This document shows positions 24,527-47,799 of a stretch of DNA of 64,000 nt, piece after piece (the stretch's first letter is position 1; each line of letters starts with the position of its first letter). The notes under the pieces are model-generated. The model did not search any database. It was not told the origin of the DNA and saw nothing but the letters and a program-made list of their open reading frames with translations. The translations under genes were made by a program, and so were the position numbers. This DNA comes from Strongylocentrotus purpuratus (taxonomy: Eukaryota > Echinodermata > Echinoidea > Camarodonta > Strongylocentrotidae), in the NCBI RefSeq assembly GCF_000002235.5, contig NW_022145609.1, forward strand, positions 10,643,274 to 10,707,273, in the 5' to 3' direction.

Positions 24527-26767
24527 CCTGATTAGCGCCCTGGCGTCCTCCATACTGCCTCTCGATCATTATAGATTGAGAGCATGATGGAGCCCATGGG
24601 CAATATGATACAGAGAGAGAATACAGATGAGATGAAGAAATTGAAATCTGAACTCATAGGAGGGAGGAAGGAGCCTAGGAGAAACATTGTCTCAATATGG
24701 TAGGTCATTTAAGCCCTGTTCACATGTGGCGTGGTTAACCATATTTTTTATATTTTTTATGGCAGCTGCCAAAAACCCACATTTTACATCAAAATTAATT
24801 TCAAGTGGGAAGGCAAAAAATTAGCTGTACCCGGTATGCATATTAATATTAATACAACCCTATTAAGCATGCTGATTTATATTCTAAAATGCAAAAATGT
24901 GAAGTGCATGATACATGTATATTATTCTATTTTGTTGTGGGCGGGGGGAGGTTTAGAGTATCATTTATGAATGTGGCTTTAGTCTCGACATCAAACTATA
25001 TGCCATTAGCAACAAAACATAAAGCTGCATTAATAACACAATTATAAATGTATAAATCATATTTTCATCAAGTGCGACATTTGTTTTCATCAATGATGCT
25101 TCCATTGTGGTTCACTATTTCAAAAGTGACCCATGATAGCTATTTATGAACCTGTCAGAAAAGAAAAAAATAACTTAGAAGACATATCACAAATTTGTCA
25201 TTATGACTTCTTTCCTAAAATGTAGCAAATGTATCTTCACTTCTACAGTTCATTCTTCTCTTTCCTAACAGACCTAAAGGAGTATAGTTTGTTTAGAAAT
25301 CCAAACTAAGTTATACCTCTCTCTCCATAACAGTATCAATACTTACTAAAGTCTGTAAAGAACCTAAAGTTAGCCCCATAGGGTACTAAAAAGTCAAATC
25401 AGATTATTCAGAGGTTGAGTAATTTTCCTCTATCCTCTCTTAATCATCTGCTTCCAATTCCAATTTGTAGAAGATAAAATTCATTTCATTCGGGCAAAAC
25501 CGTGACAAACCAAACAAAGAGTTAACCAAGTCACAAACGTGATGCTTCAAAATTCGATGCAGACCTTATTTTGATGAAGGTACCACCTGGGGAAAATTGG
25601 AACACTTTTTTATCATCACAAGCACTAGATTTCCCTTAACAGGACATTATAGTTGGGTTAATGGATTAGAATTATTCTAAACCAAGACATTGAATGATTC
25701 GCATTCCAATCGAGAGGTGACAGGTCAGAATACCAATTAATGCAATTGCTAACAGACCTCTCTGTTTTCTTTACCATATTTTTTCAACTACTGATTAGCA
25801 GTTATTTTGACAGCAACTTTCAATAAGTTATAAAAGTGGAGATAGTTTCCAATTAAGCAATTTTGGCTAAATTATCAAAGACTCTCTACAAAGAAAAGAC
25901 CCTCCTAAGACCCGAGTCATACATTTTGAAAAATTGATATTTTGGTCATTTTGTGCGTTAGAACAAATAGGAAAGTTGTTTGGCAGTACATATCACACTG
26001 CAAGAATCTTCAACTGTGAAGGAGGTAGACTTAACCCAAAGAAGAAGAAGAAGAAGACACTTAAGAATAATGATTGCAAATTTCCAAAAAATTATAACTT
26101 GATTTTTAGTGTGTGTCCGATTTCATTCAAACTTTCACCAGTTTCCTTCTTTGATTTTCCCGCTTGCTTCTAGAGTATTTAACTATTAATGTTGGGTTTT
26201 ATTAAATTTCAATTTGAGATAATTCAATGTAATCAAAAGCATCACAACTAACTCTAAAGAAGTTACATTCATGATAGCAGTTCATTTATTCATTACTGAG
26301 TTTCTGCTTAAAGCAGAAAAACCTATAAAAATCTATAAAACTACTCATAATATATTCAATACATTGCATATAGTTTCTGCCCTTCCTAACCCAAACATTC
26401 AATTTGATTAGAATTTGTCATTCTCGTCCATACCCATGACTAGCTGGCTCATCCCACAACTGGACGTTAATCATCCCTCTCTCGGCACTCTAATCAAATT
26501 AAACCATGCAAAACATATTTCATTATACCGGGCCCAGAAAACACTTCATCTTTGCGCATTGATAGATAGCGGCAATTATGAAAGTGAGTCATCCCGTAAA
26601 GCGCAGCATATATACCAGTGATGGGGTGTCGATCCTGCCAGACAGGGGATGGGATGATGCGTATCATCATGGCGATTGATGATGATTCTATATTTGTAGA
26701 AATCATACTGGTCTGTGCCATGGTATCGATTTCTCTAATTTCATCAATTTACTATGACTCTTACTCC

Positions 26768-26961
26768 ATCTCTCTCTCTTTCTTTCTCTTCCTCTCTCTC
26801 TCTCTCTCTCTCTTTCTTTTCCCCTCTCTCTCTCTTTCTTTTCCCCTCTCTCTCTGTCTCTTGCTCTCACCCATTCACTCTCATCCTTTAACTTTCACTC
26901 TCTCTCTCTCTCTCTCTCTCCCTCTCTCAGTTGCTCTGTTACTCTCTCTCTCTCTCTCTTT

Positions 26962-26998
<37 letters not shown>
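26768..26998. repeat. CT microsatellite
   Basis: CT repeats with CCCCTCTCTCTCTTTCTTTT duplications; the Ser/Leu-rich frame across it is an artefact. Confidence 0.9.
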
Positions 26999-27000
<2 letters not shown>

Positions 27001-27869
27001 CTTGACCAATATTCTGTATTACATTAAATGCCATTTAGATATATTTTGTTTTTCATTACAATTATTTCACCAAAGCAATATCATTTGTTTGGGCTGCGGA
27101 CTACTTATGTTGACATCAATTATTTGTTTGTTTGTTTGTTGGTTATTTAGCAATTACGAAGAATTTACCATTCATGCCACATGATAAATCATTCACTCTA
27201 TTTTAAAGATTTTCTTCTTCTAATAACTTTCAGGTACATACATGAACATGAAATAACTATTTCTTCAATCACAGGAAATAATAAATTTGCATATTTTGCC
27301 CAGCTGGTTGTACAGGTTGTACACCATTTGAAGCAATCGCCAATTATTTTCATAAAACTTTTCAACCATAGATGGCGCTATGAAATATTTTTCCACAAGT
27401 CCTTTCCAAACTACATGATCAACCTCTGATAACATTATGATAAGTCCAATATAAAAAAATATGAGAACAAATTTGCATCCATCGAGGTTTAAAAAAGGCC
27501 CAGTTGTAACCAAAACTCTTATTGCTCTCCGAGTCCAACATTGTTAGCAAACCAAAGAAAAACAGTTTCCTTGTATTTTACTCATTCTAATGTCCCTCTT
27601 GTATCTCATTTTCTTCTCTTGACTCTATCTCAGTAATATCAATCGATTTAAATCCCGTTCTCGGTTACCTCATTCCAATCCTCTTTTTTCATTCATTACA
27701 TGGACAAAATTGAAACTTGGCATAAATTAATTTTCTGATTTTTTGTTTTGTTTTGTTGTTTAATTTGTGATGCTTTGGAGTTTGGGTTTGGGGGGGGGGG
27801 GTCTTCTTTTTCTTTTATTTTGTTAGTTTTTTTTTTTTTAGTTTTTTTTTTTTTTAATTTGTTTATTAG

Positions 27870-27902
27870 GTCTAGACTCTAGATCTAGATCTAGATCTAG
27901 AC
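27870..27902. repeat. CTAGAT palindromic hexamer repeat
   Basis: GTCTAGACTCTAGATCTAGA continuing to TCTAGAC is almost perfectly self-complementary over 33 bases. Confidence 0.8.
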
Positions 27903-28993
27903 TAATCAATCCTTATTCCACATGAACACACATCATACTAAACAAACAATCCATATTGAAACTGATATCACGTCAAAAAGGGTTTATTATTACTTGATGA
28001 GGAACAGCTCAATTCCATATATTTTGATGCGACAGGCACAGGCCTTCTAAAAATAAAATTAAAATTAAAATAAATAAAATTACTCCAAATGAAGCATCCG
28101 AGTATAACGCGGCCGACTTTAACCAAACACGGTCAAAACAGGGGGTGCTAGGCCGCCAGCGCAGGCGACTGAACGTACACCACTCCCCCTAAACAGGTGA
28201 ACAGCTGGCTACTAAAACGGGACTTAATATTCAAGCTACTCGTATGACAGACTATTTGATAGTATGATAAGCAATCGCCATTTATCACTCTGCGATATCA
28301 TGAACATTTCGTGACTCATTAACATTTGGTCACTATGAAAACTGTAAAATATTAACCCAAACAACTCACCAAAAAGTTTTGACATCACTTATCGTCTTCG
28401 CGAAGCTAGTCTGTTGCTGCCCTCTCTCGTTTAAGGACAGAAAGGAATATCTTCATGCAACGCACGAGTTTTATGGTTTGATAATCAGTTATTTTTAATA
28501 ATTATGATTAAATTATATCAAAGATCATGATATTTACATCAGAAGTGGAATGTTCTTAAAGACTGTAAAACAGATATGTCAGTAACAAACTCAATGTACT
28601 AAATTATTGTTAAAGTTCCCTTGTTTTATCTTTCTTTCCCTCTTGTGGAACTTTCTTTATATTTTCTCATTCTGGTTTTGTATTCTAACATACCTTTTGT
28701 GATTTTGTGATCCCGCTACTATTACTACATTTACAATAATAATTGAACATCATTATTCTGCAATAGAAAATATTTTGATTTTATTTGAATTAATCTGATC
28801 TTTGCAGTGGATGCTAGAAATGCCCTACGCAAGTGGAGCTGCCGGGAAAGAAAAACAGAAGTAAAAATGAAATTGAAGTAAAATGAAGATTGACAAAGAA
28901 CAAACAATTTTGTTAAAACCACTGATGATAGGCGAAGCTGAAATAGCTGAATCCAGTGGCGTAGACAGGTTTGTACACCTGGGGGGGATGACT

Positions 28994-29432
28994 CAGGGAC
29001 GGATCTAGCTTTTTGCTAAGGGGGGGGGTTGACCAAAATAATGACGATGCGGAGCATCGTCCACGAGCCGCGAAGCGGCGAGCCGATTTTTTTGGGGGGT
29101 GTTTATTTGAACCCCGTAAGTGATGTTTTCCTGGCATCTATTAACACAATGGAGACCATAAAAAGCAGTGCATGATAACGTCTTTTTAAATCAAGTAACA
29201 GTTAAATACACAGTTATATCCAGAGTTATCATGTGTTTGGTTAAGTTACCAGATGAGTTGAATATCTTCTCACAATATTTGCACTTGAAAGGGTTTCTCT
29301 CCAGCGTGCGTTCTTTTTTCTTTCTTTTTTTTTTTTTTTTTTTTTTTTTCCCTTTTTTTTGTTGTTTGTTTTTTGGGCCGCCCAAGGGGGGGGGTTTAAA
29401 CCCCCTAAACCTCCCCCGTAGATCCGCGCCTG
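28994..29432. mobile_element. Second inverted-repeat element nested in the hAT-like element
   Basis: CAGGGACGGATCTAGC and GTAGATCCGCGCCTG are imperfect inverted ends, each followed inward by G-run/C-run sequence (AAGGGGGGGGG, CCCCCTAAACCTCCCCC). It contains poly-T and the zinc-finger piece. Confidence 0.55.
29190..29320 (-). pseudogene. C2H2 zinc-finger gene fragment
   Basis: The minus strand reads a linker HAGEKPF and then, one base out of frame, FKCKYCEKIFNSSGNLTKHM, a clear C2H2 finger with CxxC, the F and L core and the first His. The second His is lost (HMITLD). A second linker-like piece (RIH then GE in a shifted frame) lies near 29545 on the same strand. The fragment sits inside the transposon, so it was probably captured. 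Confidence 0.65.
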
Positions 29433-29561
29433 TTTAATCTTGTGGTTATCTTGTGGTTTCCAAACCACATGCTAACCACAAAATACTTGTAAGATTTTCT
29501 TTTTCTTACCGTATGAATTGGCTTTCACCTTGTGAATGCGGCTAATAACAATAAACACAAT

Positions 29562-29672
29562 TACAATAATGATGAGGATTATTATTATCATCATCATAAT
29601 TATTATTATTATTAATATTATAATTGTTATCATTATTATTATTACTATTATTATCATCATTATAACTTATTA
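29562..29672. repeat. ATT/ATC trinucleotide microsatellite
   Basis: ATTATTATT and ATCATCATC units over about 110 bases. Confidence 0.9.
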
Positions 29673-30375
29673 AGTAAGCAAATATCATTCCCCAAAACCT
29701 GGGGGGGATGATTGTACATGCCATCCCCCCACCTTGTGAGGTGGGGGGGATGCATCCCCCTCATCCCCCCCGTTGTCTACGCCCCTGGCTGAATCAACCA
29801 TGTTTTGATATACACGACTTACACGTTGCATTGGAAAATGGAAATGAAAGACCAAGAAGACAAATATGGATAGAGAGCAAAAGGTCCTTTCTTACTAGAG
29901 GACTTGTTGAAGGGGCATCAAGTTACGGGGAGACGGATTGGAACTAAAAGACGACACCTATAGCTACAAGCTGTTTGAAACGATTACATTACATTACATT
30001 TTCGACTCTTGTTTTGCAATTCCAATGGCAATAGGTATTGCGAAATACCTCAAGATTTAAAGCGTTTCCAAACCTATATCTAACACACACAATGATTGTA
30101 GATGAAACTCACAATAACGAAGAATAACGTATTCCAAAGGAAAACAAACAAATTAAAAGGGGGAAAAACGACAATTCTTTTTTTAATCCATTTTTACTCT
30201 TACTTATTTAAAAATTATTCTAATAATCGTTTTTGGTCTTAAACAAGCGACATGCACTGGATTAAAAAAAAAAAAGATCTATGTGACATTTGCCCAAACT
30301 TTTGTTTCTATTTAGGCCTATATTACACCTGGACAGAGGTGGGCAAACATAATGGTCTAACCAAAGGACCTTAAT

Positions 30376-30584
30376 TACTCTCTTTAAAAAAAAAAGGTGT
30401 GAATTTTCACTCTATTTTCACTTTCTTGGGAGTGACGTCCGTGATCACTTGTTTAGGAGTGAAAATCGATTGATTTTAGAGTGCTCTCTAAGAAGAAAAG
30501 AGTGAATGTTCACTCTATTTTCACTACATTTTCACTCTCCAGAGGAGTGACGTCCGTGATCACGCGATTTTTTTTTAGAGAGTA
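30376..30584. mobile_element. MITE with TACTCTCT/AGAGAGTA ends, good copy
   Basis: TACTCTCTTTAAAAAAAA and TTTTTTTTAGAGAGTA are the ends. GGAGTGACGTCCGTGATCAC appears twice in direct order and TTCACTCTATTTTCACT twice, so the element looks like a dimer of a shorter unit. Confidence 0.75.
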
Positions 30585-31762
30585 AGTTATGTATTTGGGG
30601 CTCGAATCCATGTTCTTAGCACCCCCTGTTCGCTCTGATCGAACCACTGCACACCATGCTTCTACTTTTTCTTTTTGTTCTTCCTCCGCTATTTCGAGAC
30701 CATGACAGGGGCTTAGGATTAGTCCTTCATGGGGTTTAATAAAATGCTACTGAACCCCGCCCCCGCACCTGCCCCCACCCCTATATCCACATGATTAATA
30801 CATATTTTTTCTTCAAATTTCAAATGATTTTATTTCTCATGCAAAACATAATATAATTAATAATTATATTACAGAAAAATATGCAATGAAACGACAAATA
30901 TAATATAAATAGCACGAGAGAAGAGGAACTAACTAACTAAAAGCGGAGCTTGTTGAAGTGTTTATAGTTCCTCAGATGCTGTTTTACAATATAACATGAA
31001 CAGAATATACTTAGAAAATCAATAAATATAATTAATATGTGGCTAAGAAATTATGGATTGGGGGGGGGGGGGATTAAAGAGAGGAAAATAGTACTAGAAG
31101 GCAAAAATAAAGAAGAATAAAAAAAAAAAAAAGGAAAAGGAATGATTGCAAAAGCTCTGGAAAAGGAGGTTACATCAGTAAAATGAGGGAGAAATAAATT
31201 GGGTCAAGAGTCAAACAAACCGAGATACATGTATATGTGTTTACAAAATTATTTTTTTAGCTTTTTTAAAAATGTGTGCAGCGCGCTTTGTAACTGCAAG
31301 GAAAAGGCGCTATTTCAAATATCTTTTGGACTGGATTGGATTGAATAGACTTGGTACTTTGTTTAAGAGATATATCCATGCCTATTCCAAAATACTGGAC
31401 CGGTGTAAATAATTGTTTTTGGTGCGAAGCATTATCTGTGAACACATGGCGATAACATTATATGTGAGCACTTTAAAATATCATTTAAGTGGGAGAGTAA
31501 TTTTATTATTATTATTCATTTTATTGATTTATTCATTAATTTAGAATTGGCCACCTCGGACAATTGTTTTTTTTTGTTGTGATTGATTGTCGGATAAATT
31601 TCCCGAGTAAATTTCAACACTAATTTTAATTATCACATACCCTTTTAATATTTCACGTTTTGCAGATCGGGAGGGTCAAACATAAAATCATTGTTGGTAA
31701 CGGAATTATTTAGGGAATCTGGCTAAATGATTTTGGGCTTGACATTTATTCTGAAAAACAGG

Positions 31763-32153
31763 TTAAAGGTAAAGACCAGTTATGGTAATGCGATTGCATA
31801 ATTGTGAAAGAAACGTTGTGGAATCGATCAGAAAAGGTTGATCATCTAGCATCTAGCATCTAGCATCTGCAAGGTTCTGGAATCATCAACATGATAAGAA
31901 ATTTGGCCCATTCTTCGTAAAGTTACAAGCACTATACACAGAAAGATGTATATGGGACTACCCTATATCTCTCACAGACCATGAGAGAAACAAATTTACC
32001 AAATAGAGTCTATATGAATTAGTAGGCGGTTTCCCGGCAAATTTGTTATCATCATGTATTAGTCAAAACATATTCTTTCACATGATTGGTAATGAGAGCT
32101 TCCATTTCATTTTTTGAAATTGGGGCGTTTCCAATACTGGTCTTTACCTTTAA
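31763..32153. mobile_element. TTAA-flanked MITE (family A), copy 3
   Basis: TTAAAGGTAAAGACCAGT and the perfect inverse ACTGGTCTTTACCTTTAA bound 391 bases. It is nearly the same as the copy at 56993-57353, so both moved fairly recently. Confidence 0.88.
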
Positions 32154-32881
32154 ACCAAACTATACAACAAAATCATTCTGAGTTGCAGCCTTTCAGCAAA
32201 AATATCGTTATATTCATGTGTGTTCATTTAAATAATGAATAAAGAAACGGTTTATTATAATCATTAGGGTTCCTGTCTATTTTTCCTTGCTCTAGTTTTA
32301 TCAAACATTTAATTTTAAAATGTTATGAAGATCTTTTCCCTCGGCTTGATAATGCTTTTTTCTAAGTCTATCTCTAACAAGTTGTGGTCTCTGCTCTAGC
32401 GCCATCTCGTGACCAAGTCGTGTAGAAGTTGAATGACAGGTGTATGGGGGTTTGAAGCCATTTCCATAGAAGCATAACATCAATCAATTAATTATCTGTG
32501 CGCATATTTTCAGCGTGTATATTCTGGACGCCGTTTCACACATATCCTACGGTTAGGTTCAGCGTAACAATATTTAGGAGAGATTGATCCTGGCCCATGA
32601 GCTTCATTACATCTAAAATATTAACCTTATACTGATATTACGGCTTTTCTATCTCCATTTCAAACGGAATGTGATTTAGGTCTGCACGTCTGCAGAACAA
32701 TATAGATTTCAAGCAGGATAGAGCGACCCATCCGGCCAGCAGTTCCGGCGACCATCGCATTCGTTTTGTGGTAACAGTAACGGGTCCAACGGCTTTTTTC
32801 TAGAGACACGTCGCGTCATTTTTACCAGGTCACAAAAGCTTGATCAGTTTTCGTAGCTGGCCTGAAGTAGAACTTAAATAA

Positions 32882-43868
<10,987 letters not shown>

Positions 43869-44512
43869 TTCCGCCCTCTACAGGCAGTTTTTGAGTAGCT
43901 TTTGAAATATCGCGGCTATCGCCAGAATGTGGGTCAACGACGGGTGGGTCAAAATTGATGCAGAGCTTAGAACAGGGCTTTGCCCCGAAAGCAAAGTTTT
44001 AATCAATGTATTGTGCTTCTGCTGTTAGATATTTTTGTAAGATAATGATTCATTTTCTCTATGTGTTTTAATAGCAGTTGGTTTATTTTTTAAATACCAG
44101 TAGATTTGAGAGTCACATTAATCTGAAATGTTATTAATTTGTTGTTGTTGTACAGTTAGCTTCTTCATATTATGAATTGGGTTGGGGGGGGGGGGGGGGG
44201 TGGGGAAGATAATAGTCTGAGAAAGTCACTTATTAGCTTTTCATTAGTGCATGTAGCATGCTTTCTAACTCACATTGTATAATACATACATACTAGGGAT
44301 ATGCTGTGACATATTGCCGTTAATTCAGTACAGGCTCTAAAAGAGAGAAAACGGCTCATTCAAGGCTCCTAGGTAAAGAGCTAAGAGATGACAAGGCTTT
44401 TAGTCCGTTTTCATGTATCTAGGTTATGTCATCACCACCCTGCTATCACAATACTCGCTCTATAGGGAGAGTTCAGAAAGACAAACAGATCAATACTGTT
44501 AGTATAGGATAG

Positions 44513-44513
<1 letters not shown>

Positions 44514-44579
<66 letters not shown>

Positions 44580-44673
44580 GATGATAGTGTAGAGAGAGAG
44601 AGAGAGAGAGAAGGGGTGTGGGAGAAAGATACAATACTGAATAGGAGGATAAAGAGACGGAGAGAGAGCGAAA

Positions 44674-44715
<42 letters not shown>

Positions 44716-44795
44716 GATAGGGGAAAAAATATTGGAAAAGAATAGTGAATGAATTTAGGAATAAAGAGACGGAGGGAGAGAGAGAAAGAGAGAGA
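44514..44795. repeat. GA microsatellite cluster
   Basis: Three GA runs joined by degenerate spacers. It would lie in the 3' UTR of the 4b transcript if that reaches the AATAAA at 44885. Confidence 0.95.
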
Positions 44796-44884
44796 TGTAG
44801 TGATGTAGGAATAGAGGACGTTTGCCATATGGGGAGAGGAAAAAAGAGCATTAAGATGGAGGGGGGGGGGCTACCTATGTACCA

Positions 44885-44890
44885 AATAAA
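44885..44890 (+). terminator. Possible poly(A) signal for the exon 4b isoform
   Basis: An AATAAA lies about 1 kb after the exon 4b stop and after a GA-rich microsatellite. Later AATAAA sites exist (for example 45063 and 49745), so the true 3' end is uncertain. Confidence 0.25.
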
Positions 44891-46292
44891 TAATTAAATA
44901 TCTATTATCTCGAGCAATCCTTCCTTTCCTTTGTAACTTTATTGAAGGAAAAGGGTGGAAAGACCTACAAGCAACGAAAGAGAGTAATGACGAGAGTAAG
45001 ACAGGATAGCAAGAGACCAAATGAGTTGGAGGGGGGGGGGGTGTGATTGAACATACACCTAGAATAAATCCAAAATGTAGACGGCAAATTATGAAGAGAT
45101 ACACGGATGAAATTATTGCCTAAAGCAACAGATAATGTGAAATATGTATGCTCTGCAAATGATTTTTTTTCTTGTTGCCTGTAAAGCACTGGAAAGAGAA
45201 TCATGAAGGAAATTTGATACAAGGGCTCGAGTGTGCCTGTTCAGTCTTGTGAACGTAATTTTCCTCCATGTACTTGACGACGTCTAGAAGCACACATTAC
45301 TTTGGGGGTTAAGAACAAAATCGATTGTCTTTTCAGAGTTTGATATTTAAGAGCAACAAATGATCGCCTTTTAACCTTTTCTTTTTTTATTCAGAATTAA
45401 CACTGCCATTGTGATGCAAGAAAGATTGGAGTATTAAATTTGTCACAATGAGGAAATTTTTTAAATGCTCTGAGAAATCTTCCTTATTCAAGTTTTTTAA
45501 TGTCAGGTGTGTCGTTCGGGGGGGGGGGGGGGGGGGGGGAGGGGCTAGCTCCTTTGTTTCAACCACATTCAAAACTAAATATTTTTGTTTTAATCCAGAA
45601 TTTTTTACGATCATGATTTTGACCAATCACCACTTTAGTTTTTTGTCTAAGCCATGGATACAAAAACCCAGTGGTATAATAAATCAGAGTTAATTTAAGG
45701 TACTCTCTAGGATTTTAATATATATATTTGTTGCTGCTGTATTGTTTAACAACATTGGAGAAACGTGAAATACACAATCAGTGGTTTTTATTATCGTGGT
45801 TGCTGTTTTTGTACAGTATGCAGTATTTTAAGAATGTGAAATAACACAGCAGTGGAATGAATACTAGTATGAAGTGATAAAATCCCCTTTGTGCTCAAAT
45901 TTCACATTCTTGTGATATTATGTGGGAGCGTTTAATTCCAACAAAACATTACTATGTGATCATAAATGATGATAATTATAAGTGGGGTAGCTAAATTAGG
46001 GCACCATGAGTGCGCCCCCCCCCCCTCCCTCCCTCCAGATGAGTGATGAAAACAAAAGAAGGAGAGAGAAAAGGAAAGGGATAAGAGGAAAAGGATGAGC
46101 AAAGAAGGTACATGGACCACCTTCCGCCCCCCTCCAGCTCTCAATGGATGAAATCACGCTACACTACTGATTATTGAATGTGTTCACTCATGTAAACCTT
46201 CATGTACACTGTAAACCCCAGTCTGTCATTATAATTAGAGAAAAAGAGAACGTAATTCTTGGTTCTCATTTTACTAATTTCATACCACAAAC

Positions 46293-46823
46293 CACCTGAT
46301 CAGCTGAGTTTTAGAAGGGCGCTTCAGAGCTGCCAACCATTCAGTTTTTGCCGGAATTACTCCGTTTTTTACTCCACATTACGTTTTTTCTTCATAAAAT
46401 ACTTTAAAATTTTTTTTTTAATTCAATTAATTTTTTAATTTTTTTTTTTTTTACATACCGCACGTCAAACAACTGCCCTAAAATGGTGATTTGATCACAA
46501 ATTCAATAGAAAACTAATTTTAAAACATACTTGAAGAGAAAAATATTCTCAAAAAGAATGAAATGCCGATAATACCAAAATAACCACCAAAAAAATTACC
46601 TGCTTGTATGGAAAAAAACAGCATGATGAATGAACATTTCTGCATTGGAAGTGTGTCGCGCGTGGTTGTAAGTTTCGTTTTGATTAATTCCTTTTTTTGC
46701 CTGAAATTCCTTTTTTTTTGCCATCATGATTCCTTTTTTTAGTCGCTCAAGGTTGGCAGCTCTGCCGCTTGGTCTAGTAAAATATATATGCAATAATGCC
46801 CTTCTGGCTCTCAGCAGACTGAA
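46293..46823. repeat. Hairpin repeat family, copy 8, split by a MITE
   Basis: The left arm (GAGTTTTAGAAGGGCGCTT) ends at the MITE and the right arm (AATAATGCCCTTCTGGCTCT) resumes after it. Confidence 0.55.
46325..46764. mobile_element. MITE with CAGAGCTGCCAACC ends (family D), copy 1
   Basis: CAGAGCTGCCAACC and the perfect inverse GGTTGGCAGCTCTG bound 440 bases. Flanks GCGCTT (left) and CCGCTT (right) suggest a 6-bp target duplication. Confidence 0.85.
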
Positions 46824-47736
46824 TACTTACATTCTGTTTTCAAGAAAAAATCACTAATTTGTTTTCATTAGAAAGATGCACATACTGGATAATCGGTAAT
46901 TCTTTTTTTGGAATTTTTAAGAAAGAGAGATGATAGTGTGTGGGTTAAAAAAATAATAATCCATGCTTTGTTCAGGGTAGGCCTATGTTCTATGCTGTTC
47001 TATCTTTGGTCCAGATATGTGGCACTTTGAATGACGATGATCATATTTATAATGCCCCCCCTCCCCCACCCTCACAATTCTCTTTATTGTACATAATTGT
47101 TATAAATGATGTAAATATTACTAAAACATGGCTGTGATATATATCCTATAAAGCATACATGATTTCTTTTGTAAATATAATATACCTTAATTGTCTGATC
47201 ATGGAAATATGGATGAGCTAGAAACTGAATCACATAGAATCATCATTTCTCCGAAGACCCAACCTTTTATCCAAGCGTAGACCATAATCGTAGCACATAT
47301 TTGTATATTTGAATTCAAGACATTATTATACTTGCTCCATGTGCAACATAACTATTATTGTAAATTTATTCTACCAATATACATTTGTACTGTACACTTA
47401 TAAAGAAACACTATTTCTGAATGACTTAAATTATATGTCCACTGCCATCCTTTTCCAATGTTCCATATATTGATTTTAAAACATTTTAATTAAAAATATA
47501 TTTATGGTTGATTTGGTTGTTAAAAAATGTGCGGCAATTATGCAGCCAGAATGTTCGTGTTTATTAATCACTTTGCCAAATTCACTCTTATTCAGAGGAG
47601 CTCCAGACTCCAGTGAAAATTGAAACAATTGTAAGAGCTTTTTTTAAATGGTGAGAGAGCCCAATCAGCTGCAAAAACAAAGTGGGAAAAAGTGTCCTTG
47701 GGTATGTCAACCATGCTTCCTTAAAACAGCAAAGTC

Positions 47737-47799
47737 GTCTGTTGAGAGTTAGTAGGGCATTGGAGACAGAGTTAGCGCCCTTCTGGCACAAAATCAGAC
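47737..47799. repeat. Hairpin repeat family, copy 9
   Basis: GTTAGTAGGGCATTGGAGAC and AGTTAGCGCCCTTCTGGCAC, bounded by GTCTGTT on the left and AATCAGAC on the right. Confidence 0.6.

Larger units (their letters stand above)
24530..28945. other. Non-coding stretch with microsatellites
   Basis: It contains a CT tract (26768-26998), TTTG/GTTT runs, poly-G (27790) and poly-T, the CTAGAT palindrome at 27870, and a GC/CpG-richer patch at 28100-28200. No exon was supported. Confidence 0.4.
28954..29787. mobile_element. hAT-like element with exact 8-bp target duplication
   Basis: CAGTGGCGTAGAC and the inverted GTCTACGCCCCTG are the termini, with GGGGGGGATG / CATCCCCCC just inside. GCTGAATC stands at both 28946-28953 and 29788-29795, an 8-bp duplication typical of hAT. 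A second element and zinc-finger remnants lie inside. No transposase frame is seen. Confidence 0.8.
29796..32880. other. Upstream region of CAPSL, non-coding
   Basis: Contains two MITEs (30376, 31763), a retroposon-tail-like piece with GCGCTATTTCAAAT near 31280-31330, a G-run at 31060 and unique sequence. A short open frame just right of the hAT-like element (29788-29945) matches nothing I know. The CAPSL promoter should lie in the last few hundred bases. Confidence 0.4.

Noticed and set aside
26618-27184. 188-residue plus-strand frame with Ser/Leu-rich stretch
   Set aside because: It spans a CT microsatellite and lacks splice or domain support.
29241-29468. Lys-rich minus-strand frame before the zinc finger
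   Set aside because: The Lys run is a translated poly-A tract (poly-T on the plus strand); only the finger part is real similarity.
32700-32790. RFX X-box upstream of CAPSL
   Set aside because: GTTCCGGCGACCATCG and GGTAACAGTAACGG look similar at a glance but do not form the required inverted half-sites.
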